Assembly (NCBI GenBank): GCA_050998615.1
Contig: JBPCQA010000028.1
Location: 1-29,867 of the forward strand
DNA length: 29,867 nucleotides
DNA from: JBPCQA01 sp050998615
GTDB lineage: Bacteria; Actinomycetota; Actinomycetes; Propionibacteriales; Nocardioidaceae
Reading direction: 5' to 3'
The translations under genes were made by a program, and so were the position numbers. The first letter of the stretch is position 1. Each line of letters starts with the position of its first letter. The notes beneath the pieces were generated by a model. It saw only the letters and a list, made by a program, of their open reading frames with translations, was not told where the DNA came from and did not search any database. Shown in pieces: positions 7,164-14,391 of the stretch.

Positions 7164-8462
7164 ATGGACGGCTCAGCAGCGACGGTGCGGTCGACGGCGG
7201 CGTACGACGCTCACGACGCCGAGCGCTTTCTCGCCCAGCCCAGCCGATCGGGCCGATCGCCCTTCGAGCGCGACCGGGCCCGCATTGTGCACTCCGCGGC
7301 GCTGCGGAGGCTGGCGGCCAAGACCCAGGTCGTGGGCCCGTCGAGCCATGACTTCATCCGGAACCGGCTGACGCACACGCTTGAAGTCGCGCAGGTTGGG
7401 CGCGGCTTGGCGATGGTGCTGGGCTGTGACCCGGAGCTGGTCGAGGCGGCGTGCCTGGCCCACGACCTCGGCCATCCACCGTTCGGTCACAACGGTGAAC
7501 AGGCGCTGAACGAGACCGCGGCCGGAATCGGTGGCTTCGAAGGCAACGCGCAAACACTGCGGCTGTTGACCCGGTTGGAACCGAAGATATTTAGCGCCGA
7601 CGGGAGGAGCCTCGGGCTCAACCTGACCAGGGCTGTGCTTGACGCGTCGACCAAATATCCGTGGACGCTTGGCAACGCTCCAGCTCCTGCTGGGCGCCAT
7701 GGTGACGGCCTGCCCCGCTCGGTGCACAAGTTCGGTGTCTACTCCGACGATTTGCCCGTCTTCGACTGGATGCGTTCGGGCGTCGAGCCGGGGCGAACCT
7801 GTGTGGAAGCTCAGCTGATGGACTTCGCCGACGACGTGGCCTACAGCGTCCACGACCTCGAAGACGGTGTCGTGGCTGGTCGCATCGACTTGACCAGCCT
7901 CGACGACCCCCAATTGCGAGAGCGGGTGTGGGCCACCGTCCGCGACTGGTACGCACCACAGTTGAGCAGCGAGCGCCTCGAAGACGCGTATCGACGGCTC
8001 ACCAAGCTTGCGGCGTGGCCGCAGACGTCGTACGACGGCAGTAGGCGTCATCTCGCCGGGCTGAAGAATCTGACCAGTCGGCTGATCAACCGGTTCTGCC
8101 ATGCAGTCCAAGACGCGGTCCAGGGCAGCCAGTTACCGCCGGTGCTGATCCGCTACGCCGGGGTCATCCCGGTGTCGGCGACCGTCACCGAGGAAATCGT
8201 CGTGCTAAAAGGCGTGGCCGCCCAGTTGGTGATGAAAGCCGAAGGGCGGGTGGCGGCGATGGCGGCACAACGCGATCTGCTGCGTGAGCTCGTCGAGGCG
8301 ATGTGGCGCCACGGTGCTGCCTCGCTCGACCCGATGTTTGCGGCGGACTTTAAAACCGCCACCGACGATCACGCGAGGCTTCGCGTGGTCGTCGATCAGG
8401 CGGCTTCACTCACCGACCTCTCGGCTGTGGACAGGCATCGGGCTCTGGTGAAACCTCAGTAG
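7164..8462 (+). CDS. dgt: Deoxyguanosinetriphosphate triphosphohydrolase-like protein
   Basis: This 432-residue protein hydrolyses dNTPs (classically dGTP) to deoxynucleoside and triphosphate, affecting dNTP pools. The HD-domain metal ligands are visible: H71 in RLTHTLEVAQ, H100-D101 in LAHDLGHPPFGHNGE, and the later conserved aspartates D223/D224 in MDFADDVAYSVHD. The N-terminal RTPFERDRARIVHSAALRRLAAKTQV-type segment is also characteristic (here SPFERDRARIVHS). Start 7164 (MDGSAATVRS) is chosen because the upstream extension to 7059 is low-complexity and runs through the repeat; a leaderless -10 may precede it. The gene ends 9 bp before dnaG, and this dgt-dnaG pairing is a standard actinobacterial order. 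Specificity for dGTP alone is not provable from sequence. Confidence 0.95.
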   Translation: MDGSAATVRSTAAYDAHDAERFLAQPSRSGRSPFERDRARIVHSAALRRLAAKTQVVGPSSHDFIRNRLTHTLEVAQVGRGLAMVLGCDPELVEAACLAHDLGHPPFGHNGEQALNETAAGIGGFEGNAQTLRLLTRLEPKIFSADGRSLGLNLTRAVLDASTKYPWTLGNAPAPAGRHGDGLPRSVHKFGVYSDDLPVFDWMRSGVEPGRTCVEAQLMDFADDVAYSVHDLEDGVVAGRIDLTSLDDPQLRERVWATVRDWYAPQLSSERLEDAYRRLTKLAAWPQTSYDGSRRHLAGLKNLTSRLINRFCHAVQDAVQGSQLPPVLIRYAGVIPVSATVTEEIVVLKGVAAQLVMKAEGRVAAMAAQRDLLRELVEAMWRHGAASLDPMFAADFKTATDDHARLRVVVDQAASLTDLSAVDRHRALVKPQ

Positions 8463-8465
8463 ACT
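8460..8465 (+). promoter_or_regulatory. Putative -10 element for dnaG (TAGACT)
   Basis: TAGACT lies six bases before the dnaG GTG, matching the spacing expected for a leaderless transcript beginning at the start codon. Its first three bases are the TAG stop codon of dgt. No convincing -35 is seen about 17 bp upstream, and no Shine-Dalgarno sequence precedes the GTG. dnaG could therefore be transcribed independently of dgt as well as by read-through. Confidence 0.4.
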
Positions 8466-8471
8466 CACCGG

Positions 8472-10334
8472 GTGGCAGGGCGGATCCGAGACGACGACAT
8501 TGCGCTGGTGCGTGAGAGGTCGCGAATCGATGAAGTGGTGTCCGCGCAGGTGACCTTGCGAAGCGCCGGCGGGGGCTCGATGAAGGGTTTATGCCCGTTC
8601 CACGACGAGAAGAGCCCGTCCTTTCATGTCACGCCGGCGCGTGGTTTCTACCACTGTTTCGGGTGTCAGGCCGGCGGTGATGTGATCACGTTCGTGCAGG
8701 AGATCGAGGGCGTCGGCTTCACCGAGGCCGTCGAACGGCTTGCGGGTCGCTACGGAGTCGAGCTGCACTACGTCGAAGACGGCCACTCAGCGCCGCGTCG
8801 TGACCCAGGGCAGCGAAGCCGGCTGATCGAAGCGCACACGCTGGCCGCTGAGTTTTATCATGATGCGCTGGCCGGTCCCGATGCGGCCGCCGGCCGGCAA
8901 TTCTTGTCCGAGCGGGGTTTCGGCGAGGCTGCGGCCGAGCAGTTCGGCATCGGCTTTGCACCGCGCGGCGGAGAAGACCTGCTGCGCCACCTACGGCAGA
9001 AGGGCTTTTCAGACGACGATCTCGTAACGGCCGGTTTGGTGGCGCGCAACAACCGCGGTCCCTACGACAGGTTCCGTGGACGATTGCTGTGGCCGGTGCG
9101 GGAGCTCTCGGGAGACGTCGTAGGCTTCGGGGCCCGGCGACTCTTCGCTGACGACCATGTCGAGGCCAAATACCTCAACACGCCCGAAACGCCGATATAC
9201 AAGAAGGGTCAGTTGCTGTACGGCGTCGACCTGGCTCGCAGGGAAATCGCCCGCAGCTCACAGGCGGTTGTCGTGGAGGGCTACACCGACGTGATGGCGT
9301 GCCATCTCTCGGGGGTGCAAACTGCGGTCGCGACTTGCGGCACCGCGTTCGGCGAGGATCACACTCGCATCCTGCGTCGGCTGTTGCTCGACCATGACGA
9401 GTTCCGTGGCGAGGTCATCTTCACGTTCGACGGAGACGAGGCTGGCCAGCAGGCGGCGTTGCGTGCGTTCGGCGGAGACCAGCAATTCGTCGGGCAGACG
9501 TACGTCGCGGTCGAGCCCGACGGACGCGACCCGTGCGAGTTGCGATTGGCCGCGGGCGATGCGGCAGTCCGTGAGCTGATCGCACGTCGGGTGCCTCTGT
9601 ATCGGTTCGTGCTGAGCAATGTGATCTCCCGTTTCGACCTCGATCGTGCCGATGCCCGCATCGACGCGACCCGTGAGGCGGCGCGACTCGTCGCGAGCAT
9701 CCGGGACAGGTCCAAGGTCGAGGCGTTTGCTCGTGAGGTAGCCCGGATGGTGGGCGTGGATGTCGACGACGTGCGTGCCGAGGTGCGCCGAGCAGCCAAG
9801 CGCGGACCTCGAACGGCTGCCTCAGCCGCCGAATCTGCGCCCGCACCAGCACGGCATGACGTGCCAGACCCGCGCGAACGACGGTTCTCGATCGAGCGGG
9901 ACGTGCTCAAGCTCGCCCTGCAACATCCCAATCTCACCGCAGACGCGTGGTCGCAAGTCGAGGGCGACGATTTCACGCATCCGTTCTACCGCGACGTCTT
10001 CATCGCCGTGGTTGAGCTTGGTGGTCCCGCTGCCGCTCCGCTTGACGCGCTGATGGCCAAGGTCACCGACGACCGGGTCAGGCACACGCTGTCCGCGTTG
10101 TCCGTGGAGCCCTTGCACGTCACCGGGCAGCCGGAACAGAAGCTGGTTTCCGCTTATTTCGTGCGACTTCGCGAGCTGACGGCGTTGCGACGCATCGCAG
10201 CGGTGAAGTCCAGGCTGCAGCGCATGAATCCGGTGACCGAAGCCGCCGACTACAACCGACTCTTTGGTCAGCTCGTGGCGCTCGAAGGCCACCGGCGGGA
10301 GTTACGCGAGCAGGCCATCGGCGAGACGCTGTAA
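8472..10334 (+). CDS. dnaG: DNA primase DnaG
   Basis: This 620-residue protein synthesises RNA primers for replication at the fork, together with the DnaB helicase. The N-terminal CHC2 zinc-binding domain has C41-P-F-H44 and C62-F-G-C65. The core includes GFGARRL and a YLNTPETPIYKKG segment, and the TOPRIM domain carries E269 in VVVEGYTDVM and D320-G-D322 in TFDGDEAGQQA. The C-terminal helicase-interacting region begins after an Ala/Pro linker near residue 460 and contains RDVLKLALQHP. Length is normal for the family. The GTG start gives the usual primase N-terminus (IRDDDIALVRERSRIDEVV). Intact and almost certainly essential. Confidence 0.98.
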   Translation: MAGRIRDDDIALVRERSRIDEVVSAQVTLRSAGGGSMKGLCPFHDEKSPSFHVTPARGFYHCFGCQAGGDVITFVQEIEGVGFTEAVERLAGRYGVELHYVEDGHSAPRRDPGQRSRLIEAHTLAAEFYHDALAGPDAAAGRQFLSERGFGEAAAEQFGIGFAPRGGEDLLRHLRQKGFSDDDLVTAGLVARNNRGPYDRFRGRLLWPVRELSGDVVGFGARRLFADDHVEAKYLNTPETPIYKKGQLLYGVDLARREIARSSQAVVVEGYTDVMACHLSGVQTAVATCGTAFGEDHTRILRRLLLDHDEFRGEVIFTFDGDEAGQQAALRAFGGDQQFVGQTYVAVEPDGRDPCELRLAAGDAAVRELIARRVPLYRFVLSNVISRFDLDRADARIDATREAARLVASIRDRSKVEAFAREVARMVGVDVDDVRAEVRRAAKRGPRTAASAAESAPAPARHDVPDPRERRFSIERDVLKLALQHPNLTADAWSQVEGDDFTHPFYRDVFIAVVELGGPAAAPLDALMAKVTDDRVRHTLSALSVEPLHVTGQPEQKLVSAYFVRLRELTALRRIAAVKSRLQRMNPVTEAADYNRLFGQLVALEGHRRELREQAIGETL

Positions 10335-10337
10335 TCC

Positions 10338-10874
10338 ATGGCGCATCATGGTGCAATGCGGCGCATGGGTCGACTGAGCCTCCCGTCGGTTGTCGCCGCG
10401 CAGTTGGTGCTCGAACCGGGGGAGAGGCCACTGGCTTGGGCGTCGGGCGCCCACGGCGAGTGGTACGTCGGGACGGATCGCGCCATTCACCTGCCAGCCG
10501 GGAGCGGCTACCGCAGCTTGCGGTGGGAACGCATCGCGCGCGCCGACTGGCGTAGCGACGCCGACGAGCTGGCGATCGTCGAAGTGGCCGAATGGGGACG
10601 GTGCGAGCCGCGAACGCAGCTCTGGGTCGCAGACCCCGGGCGGTTGCTTGAGCTGCTACGCGAGCGCGTCACGAAGAGTGTGGTCTGCACCGTCTTCGCA
10701 TCGGTGCAAGGCCGTCGCGGGTTGAGCGTTGTGGGGCGACGGTCTCCGATCGGCAACCGGCCGGTCGTCTGGTGCTACGTGTTGTCCGAAGGCCTCGACC
10801 CCAGCGACCCCCTGGTGGTCGAGACAGCCGAGCGCACGCTGGCACAAGCACGGGCCGAACTGTTCGGCCTGTGA
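10338..10874 (+). CDS. Conserved hypothetical protein downstream of dnaG
   Basis: A 178-residue protein beginning 3 bp after the dnaG stop and probably co-transcribed with it. Alternative starts at 10356 and 10365 would remove 6 or 9 residues, and the last (MGRLSLPSVVAAQLVLEPGERPLAWA) looks like a natural N-terminus. It has a PH-like, beta-rich pattern: LEPGERPLAWASGAHGEWYVGTDRAIHLP, then YRSLRWERIARADWRSDADELAIVEV, resembling a bacterial membrane-free PH/GRAM-type fold. No transmembrane helix, signal peptide or catalytic motif. Proteins of this kind are common next to dnaG in actinobacteria. Function unknown; the fold remark is inference from strand spacing. Confidence 0.8.
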   Translation: MAHHGAMRRMGRLSLPSVVAAQLVLEPGERPLAWASGAHGEWYVGTDRAIHLPAGSGYRSLRWERIARADWRSDADELAIVEVAEWGRCEPRTQLWVADPGRLLELLRERVTKSVVCTVFASVQGRRGLSVVGRRSPIGNRPVVWCYVLSEGLDPSDPLVVETAERTLAQARAELFGL

Positions 10875-10890
10875 TCTCGAAGCCGCATTC

Positions 10891-11023
10891 ACGGTGGTTC
10901 AAGGGGCCGCTGTGCGGGCCAGACTCACGGTGGTTGAGGAGGCCGCCTTCGGCGGCCATCTCGAAACCGCACCTGGCCGGGCGGTGGTTTCGAGACCGCT
11001 CCCTGCGCCGCTCCCTAACCACC
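10891..11023. repeat. Palindromic repeat cluster A (GGTGGTT...GAAACC type)
   Basis: This cluster between the dnaG downstream gene and tRNA-Asn contains three related units. ACGGTGGTTCAAGGGGCC is followed by ACGGTGGTTGAGGAGGCC with TCTCGAAACC about 20 bp on, and then by an inverted unit GCGGTGGTTTCGAGACC ending CTAACCACC at 11023. A perfect hairpin, GGCCGCC-TTC-GGCGGCC, lies at 10941-10957. The same building blocks recur near 14.3 and 25.6 kb. It lacks a U-tract, so it is not an obvious terminator. Confidence 0.75.
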
Positions 11024-11142
11024 CGTTGCTAACGGACCGCAACCGTTTCGAACGTAACCTGGCCGTTCACAATCGGCAGGGATTTCTCTCGCCCGCAGCG
11101 AGGTTGCTAACCTATCGGGGTCGCTCGGCGAGCCGGGTGCGG

Positions 11143-11215
11143 TCCCGCGTAGCTCAATTGGCAGAGCAGCCGGCTGTTAACCGGCAGGTTATTGGTTCGA
11201 GTCCAATCGCGGGAG
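11143..11215 (+). tRNA. tRNA-Asn (GTT)
   Basis: The 73-nt gene folds into a standard cloverleaf. The acceptor stem pairs TCCCGCG (11143-11149) with CGCGGGA (11208-11214), with G73 as discriminator. The anticodon stem pairs GCCGG with CCGGC around the loop CTGTTAA, giving anticodon GTT at 11176-11178, which reads Asn AAC/AAU. The T-arm is ATTGG-TTCGAGT-CCAAT. CCA is not encoded. TAACCT at 11108-11113 could be its -10 element. Confidence 0.97.
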
Positions 11216-11243
11216 CCCAGCCGAGTGACGGGCCGAGCCACAG

Positions 11244-12311
11244 TCAGCCGGGTGAGCGCCTGGTGCCTTGCTGGTTGGTGCTCGGACCGGTTGCCGAGGC
11301 GGCAAGCAGCGCGAAGAATGCGATCACCGTGACCAATCCGCCCCCTCCGAACGTGACGAGGCAGAGTTGCCCGGGCGTCCGCACATAGGGGCCGACGCCG
11401 AGTGCCTGCCAGATCAGGTCTCGCAATCCACCGACGACGGGCAGCACGAGGCAGCCCAACACGAAGGAGACCCGCGCCGCTCGCCCGGCGCGAGTCTCTG
11501 CGTGCGGCACGGCGACCAGAGATAGGTAGCGGTTGACGATGACCAGTCCGGCCCAGGTGGTCCCCGCGAACAACAGCGTGCCGAAGACGAAGAGTGAGGC
11601 CGGATATCCTTCCCGCCAAGCCTGCGCTCCTGACAATGTCGCCCCGACAACCAACAAAGCAAGGGCGACCATGGCGGCCGCTAGGTGACGGTGCAACGCC
11701 GGCCATCGGGTGGTCCAGGCCGCGAAGGCAAGCGCCGGGCGACGATGGCGGGGCTGCCACGACGAGGTCAGCCGGGACGCGAGCACAGGCAGGTCGCCGA
11801 GCCAGTCACCTTGATCGGCAGCTGCCCCAACCAGCCGGCGTACGGCGTGGTGCGCTCGCCACACCGCGAAGCCTGAAACCCCGAGTGCGGCGACCACGAC
11901 GGCCAGTGCGGCGATCGAAACTGGTGTCAGCCCGTTCCACAGCCGGCGATCGGCTCGCAACGCAAGGGCGACCACGTCGGTCACTACGGTGATCCCGACC
12001 AGGAATCCGATGGCCTTGGCCAGGCGCAGCAGCTGGTCGACGCGTACGACGGGCAACGGCTCGTCGCGCCGACACAGCAGCGCGCGGATCGCGCCCAACA
12101 CGGCGAGCGGGGGGACGAAGAACTCGGTGAACGAGACCACCGCGTCGTACGGGTCGTCCTGCCAGGGACTGCCCGATCGCACGGCGTGGACCTGTGTGGT
12201 GAGCACCGCAAACGCGGTGAAGGCGGCCGCGGTAACACCCGTGAACACGAGCGCACGGCCAACCGTGCGACGCAGCTCGTGCCCGGCTGGCAGGTCAGTG
12301 GATCGGCACAT
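11244..12311 (-). CDS. Polytopic membrane protein, third gene of PadR operon
   Basis: The 355-residue protein starts MCRSTDLPAGHELRRTVGRA, overlapping the end of the upstream gene by 17 bp; longer readings simply re-read that gene in another frame. About eight hydrophobic segments are visible, including ALVFTGVTAAAFTAFAVLTT, IGFLVGITVVTDVVALAL, VSIAALAVVVAALGVSGFAVW, LAAAMVALALLVVGATL and SLFVFGTLLFAGTTWAGLVIV. A larger cytoplasmic loop follows the fourth. No family motif, ATP-binding site or conserved charged residue in a membrane helix was recognised. Position in the PadR operon suggests an envelope function under PadR control. It ends near tRNA-Asn on the opposite strand. Confidence 0.8.
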   Translation of the reverse strand: MCRSTDLPAGHELRRTVGRALVFTGVTAAAFTAFAVLTTQVHAVRSGSPWQDDPYDAVVSFTEFFVPPLAVLGAIRALLCRRDEPLPVVRVDQLLRLAKAIGFLVGITVVTDVVALALRADRRLWNGLTPVSIAALAVVVAALGVSGFAVWRAHHAVRRLVGAAADQGDWLGDLPVLASRLTSSWQPRHRRPALAFAAWTTRWPALHRHLAAAMVALALLVVGATLSGAQAWREGYPASLFVFGTLLFAGTTWAGLVIVNRYLSLVAVPHAETRAGRAARVSFVLGCLVLPVVGGLRDLIWQALGVGPYVRTPGQLCLVTFGGGGLVTVIAFFALLAASATGPSTNQQGTRRSPG

Positions 12312-13359
12312 TGGGCGGCCATAGGCGCAGCAGCCGGTCGAACGCGTAAACCGAGGCGACGACAGCGCCCGCCTCCGCGGCGAACAGCACACCGGCTGCG
12401 GCGATGGATAGCAGCGCCTGATGAGGTCCGCCGGCGAGACCATGCTCGCGCAGACTGCCCACAGCCAGGGCCGCTCCGGCGGCCGCGGCCAACGCCGCCG
12501 AGCAATGCCACTTGCGGCCAAGCGCCCAGCTCAGTGTCCGGTCGGCGGTGGTCGCGGCGGCACAGACTGCCGTGGTGACAAGTCTCCCGTGCCGCTGACC
12601 CAGGGCTTCGGCGCGCTCGGCGGCGGCCGTGGTGGCCCACCGCACCTCCTCCAGAGCGCACCGCCCGTGCGCATCACGACTGTCATCGACTCGGCTCAAC
12701 CTGTGCACGCTGGCCGCAGCGAACGTGACGGATAGCAGCGCCAGCATGGCGACGATACCCGCGACGGCTAGCCCAGTGCCGAGCGCAGGCGCTGTCCGCG
12801 ACGACGACGCTCCCCCGAGCGCCTCGATCAAGTCCAAACCGAGCGCCACACCGGCCGTGCCAGCCGCCACCGCTACAGCGCGCAGGGTCAACACAAGGTC
12901 GCGCGCGCTGGCCCGCGTCGAACTGCGCAGCCGCAGCACGCGCAGCCATGCGATGACCACCGCCACCGTGGAGATCTGCACGGCGATCCACCCCAGGGGA
13001 TCGGCCAAGCTGCGAGCCAAGGCGCTCTGATCGCGAAAAGCCGCCACCTGGGTTGACACCACAAACAGTGCACCGAACGCCAGCACGCTGGCCAGCGTCA
13101 GCTGCTCGGCCCGCTCGACGGCGTGCCGAGCGCGCATCTCGGCGAAGCCGGCCGCTACCCCGCGCGCACTCCCGATGCACGAAAGCGCCGCGGCGGCCGC
13201 CTCGGGCTCTGGCCGCCCATCAGCTACGTTCGCCTCCATCTCACTGAGGAGGTGGTCGCGGATCTCCGCTGTGATGCGACGCCGCCGCCGCGGCGCCGAC
13301 CCATCCAGCAGCCGCGACAACTCGGTCAGGTAGGCAGCCAGCACCGGATGCGAGCCCAT
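12295..13359 (-). CDS. HAAS-domain multi-pass membrane protein
   Basis: This 354-residue protein begins MGSHPVLAAYLTELSRLLDG at an ATG that overlaps the padR-like stop (TGATG). The N-terminal ~75 residues (SRLLDG..PRRRRRITAEIRDHLLSEMEANVADGRPEPEAAAAAL then IGSARGVAAGFAEM) are a HAAS-type domain, the helical module usually encoded right after PadR genes and thought to signal together with them. About six hydrophobic segments follow, among them LTLASVLAFGALFVVSTQVAAF, WIAVQISTVAVVIAWLRVL, GLAVAGIVAMLALLSVTFAAASV and ALLSIAAAGVLFAAEAGAVVASVYAF. The membrane part has no recognised enzymatic domain. Ligand unknown. Confidence 0.85.
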   Translation of the reverse strand: MGSHPVLAAYLTELSRLLDGSAPRRRRRITAEIRDHLLSEMEANVADGRPEPEAAAAALSCIGSARGVAAGFAEMRARHAVERAEQLTLASVLAFGALFVVSTQVAAFRDQSALARSLADPLGWIAVQISTVAVVIAWLRVLRLRSSTRASARDLVLTLRAVAVAAGTAGVALGLDLIEALGGASSSRTAPALGTGLAVAGIVAMLALLSVTFAAASVHRLSRVDDSRDAHGRCALEEVRWATTAAAERAEALGQRHGRLVTTAVCAAATTADRTLSWALGRKWHCSAALAAAAGAALAVGSLREHGLAGGPHQALLSIAAAGVLFAAEAGAVVASVYAFDRLLRLWPPNVPIH

Positions 13360-13676
13360 CACGCCTCGACAACCCGCCCGACGGCAGCGGCGAAGCGGCG
13401 CCACTCCCGGCGACGGCCCTCCAGCGCCTGATCGCCGCGTTTGGTCAGTCGATACACCCGACGGCGGCGTGGTGCGTCCTCACTCCATGCACTGGTGAGC
13501 AGCCCCTCGCTCTCCAAGCGGTGCAGCGCCGGGTACAGCGTGCCTTCGGCCAGGTCGAGATCCGCGTCGCTACGCCGGCGCAACTCGGACACGATGCCGT
13601 AACCGTGCAGCGCGCCACCGGTCAGCACCGACAGCACAAGCAGGTCCAGCTGTCCGCCGGTCGTCTCGTTTCTCAT
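13359..13676 (-). CDS. PadR family transcriptional regulator
   Basis: A 105-residue winged-helix repressor beginning MRNETTGGQLDLLVLSVL. It shows the PadR signature: LLVLSVLTGGALHGYGIVSELRRRS, then LAEGTLYPALHRLESEGLLTSAWSE, and the wing RRRRVYRLTKRGDQAL. It belongs to the short PadR-s2 group, with a single C-terminal helix for dimerisation. Start 13676 is chosen because a sigma-70-like promoter with a symmetric operator sits directly before it. It leads an operon with the HAAS protein and a second membrane protein, and probably represses all three until an unknown signal is bound. Confidence 0.94.
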   Translation of the reverse strand: MRNETTGGQLDLLVLSVLTGGALHGYGIVSELRRRSDADLDLAEGTLYPALHRLESEGLLTSAWSEDAPRRRRVYRLTKRGDQALEGRRREWRRFAAAVGRVVEA

Positions 13677-13688
13677 ACTTAGAAGTAT
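13675..13688. promoter_or_regulatory. Putative PadR operator ATACTT-AG-AAGTAT
   Basis: A perfect inverted repeat, ATACTT-AG-AAGTAT, overlaps both the -10 element (13684-13689) and the start codon of the PadR gene. PadR proteins usually bind short AT-rich dyads of this size, so this is the likely autoregulatory site; a bound dimer would block the polymerase. The assignment is by position and symmetry. Confidence 0.65.
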
Positions 13689-13711
13689 AGGCATAGCTGT
13701 CAAGGTGTCAA
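13684..13711 (-). promoter_or_regulatory. Promoter of the PadR operon
   Basis: Read on the minus strand: -35 TTGACA (13711-13706), a 16-bp spacer, then -10 TATACT (13689-13684). The ATG begins at 13676, seven bases beyond the -10, so the transcript would start at or next to the start codon and be leaderless. No Shine-Dalgarno sequence exists, consistent with this. A second TTGACA at 13703-13698 is too close to the -10 to serve it. Confidence 0.65.
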
Positions 13712-13750
13712 CGTGTCGCCGGGTTGCCGGAGTTGCGGAGCTCGCCGGCG

Positions 13751-14272
13751 ATGGCGGCGCTCGAGTCCGGCCTGCGATCCGTGTCCTCTCTCCTCGTCGG
13801 GCGAGAGCCTGGCGAGGATGAGCAACGGGTACGACGCCCCCGCGCACGTGAGCGCCTACTGTCCGCACGGGATGCCGTGACCAGCGGTCCCGCTACCTGG
13901 CTAGCTGTCCTGCGGCTCATGCTTTGCCTTGGGGTCGCGGAGACAATGAGCTGGCTACTCCCTCTGGATCGGCCCCACTGGGTAGCCCGTACTGTCGCGG
14001 TGGCGCTCAAACCCGACTTCGGGTCGGTGTTCGCCCGAGCTGTTCAACGGGGGCTCGGCACCGTGATCGGCGTGCTGATCGGCACGGGTCTGCTGGTTGT
14101 GCTTCCCTTCGGGCCGGCGATCCTGGTGGCGATCGCCTTGTTCGCGGCCATGATGCCTATCGCGATCCGGCGCAACTACGGGATGTTCACCACGTTCCTG
14201 ACGCCGGTGATCGTCTTGCTGCTTGATCTCATCCACCGCAGCTCCCGCCCAACCACCGAGAATGCTCCTTAA
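13751..14272 (+). pseudogene. FUSC family protein fragment
   Basis: The reading contains the conserved FUSC/YccS-like membrane core: LLPLDRPHWVARTVAVALKPDFGSVFARAVQRGLGTVIGVLIGTGLL, followed by hydrophobic segments and NYGMFTTFLTPVIVLLLDLI. Full FUSC proteins are about 350-700 residues; here only some 170 remain. The C-terminus changes abruptly into repeat-derived sequence (IHRSSRPTTENAP) where repeat cluster B begins, and the N-terminus lacks the first membrane bundle. Truncated at both ends and unlikely to function as a transporter. The ATG at 13751 is only nominal; the frame is open from 13724. Confidence 0.75.
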
Positions 14273-14358
14273 CCACCGTGCCTGCGGCTCAACCACGGTG
14301 GAGGAGCGAGCGGAGCGAGCGTCTCGAAACCACCACCGGGCAAGTGTCGTCTCGAGAC
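14251..14358. repeat. Palindromic repeat cluster B
   Basis: Contains AACCACCGAGAATGCTCC, CTTAACCACCGTG and CTCAACCACG, then GTGGAGGAGCGAGCGGAGCG followed by AGCGTCTCGAAACCACC (ending 14334), and a CGTCTCGAGACG palindrome (14349-14360). These are the same modules as clusters A and C. The cluster replaces the end of the FUSC gene. Confidence 0.75.
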
Positions 14359-14380
14359 GGCCGCCAAGGCGGCCTTTTCT
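14359..14380 (+). terminator. Hairpin with T-tract at the edge of repeat cluster B
   Basis: GGCCGCC (14359-14365) and GGCGGCC (14368-14374) form a GC stem followed by TTTTCT on the plus strand. This resembles an intrinsic terminator for plus-strand transcription from the FUSC side. The same stem, without a T-tract, is in cluster A at 10941-10957, so the hairpin is part of the repeat family. Confidence 0.5.
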
Positions 14381-14391
14381 AAGGATGCTGC

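Noticed and set aside
7173..8111. Minus-strand open frame (312 codons) antisense to dgt
   Set aside because: dgt has all HD-domain ligands on the plus strand; the antisense translation has no recognisable domain.
11143..11244. tRNA-Asn as an integration (attB) site for a mobile island
   Set aside because: No integrase gene and no second copy of the tRNA 3' end were found in the window.
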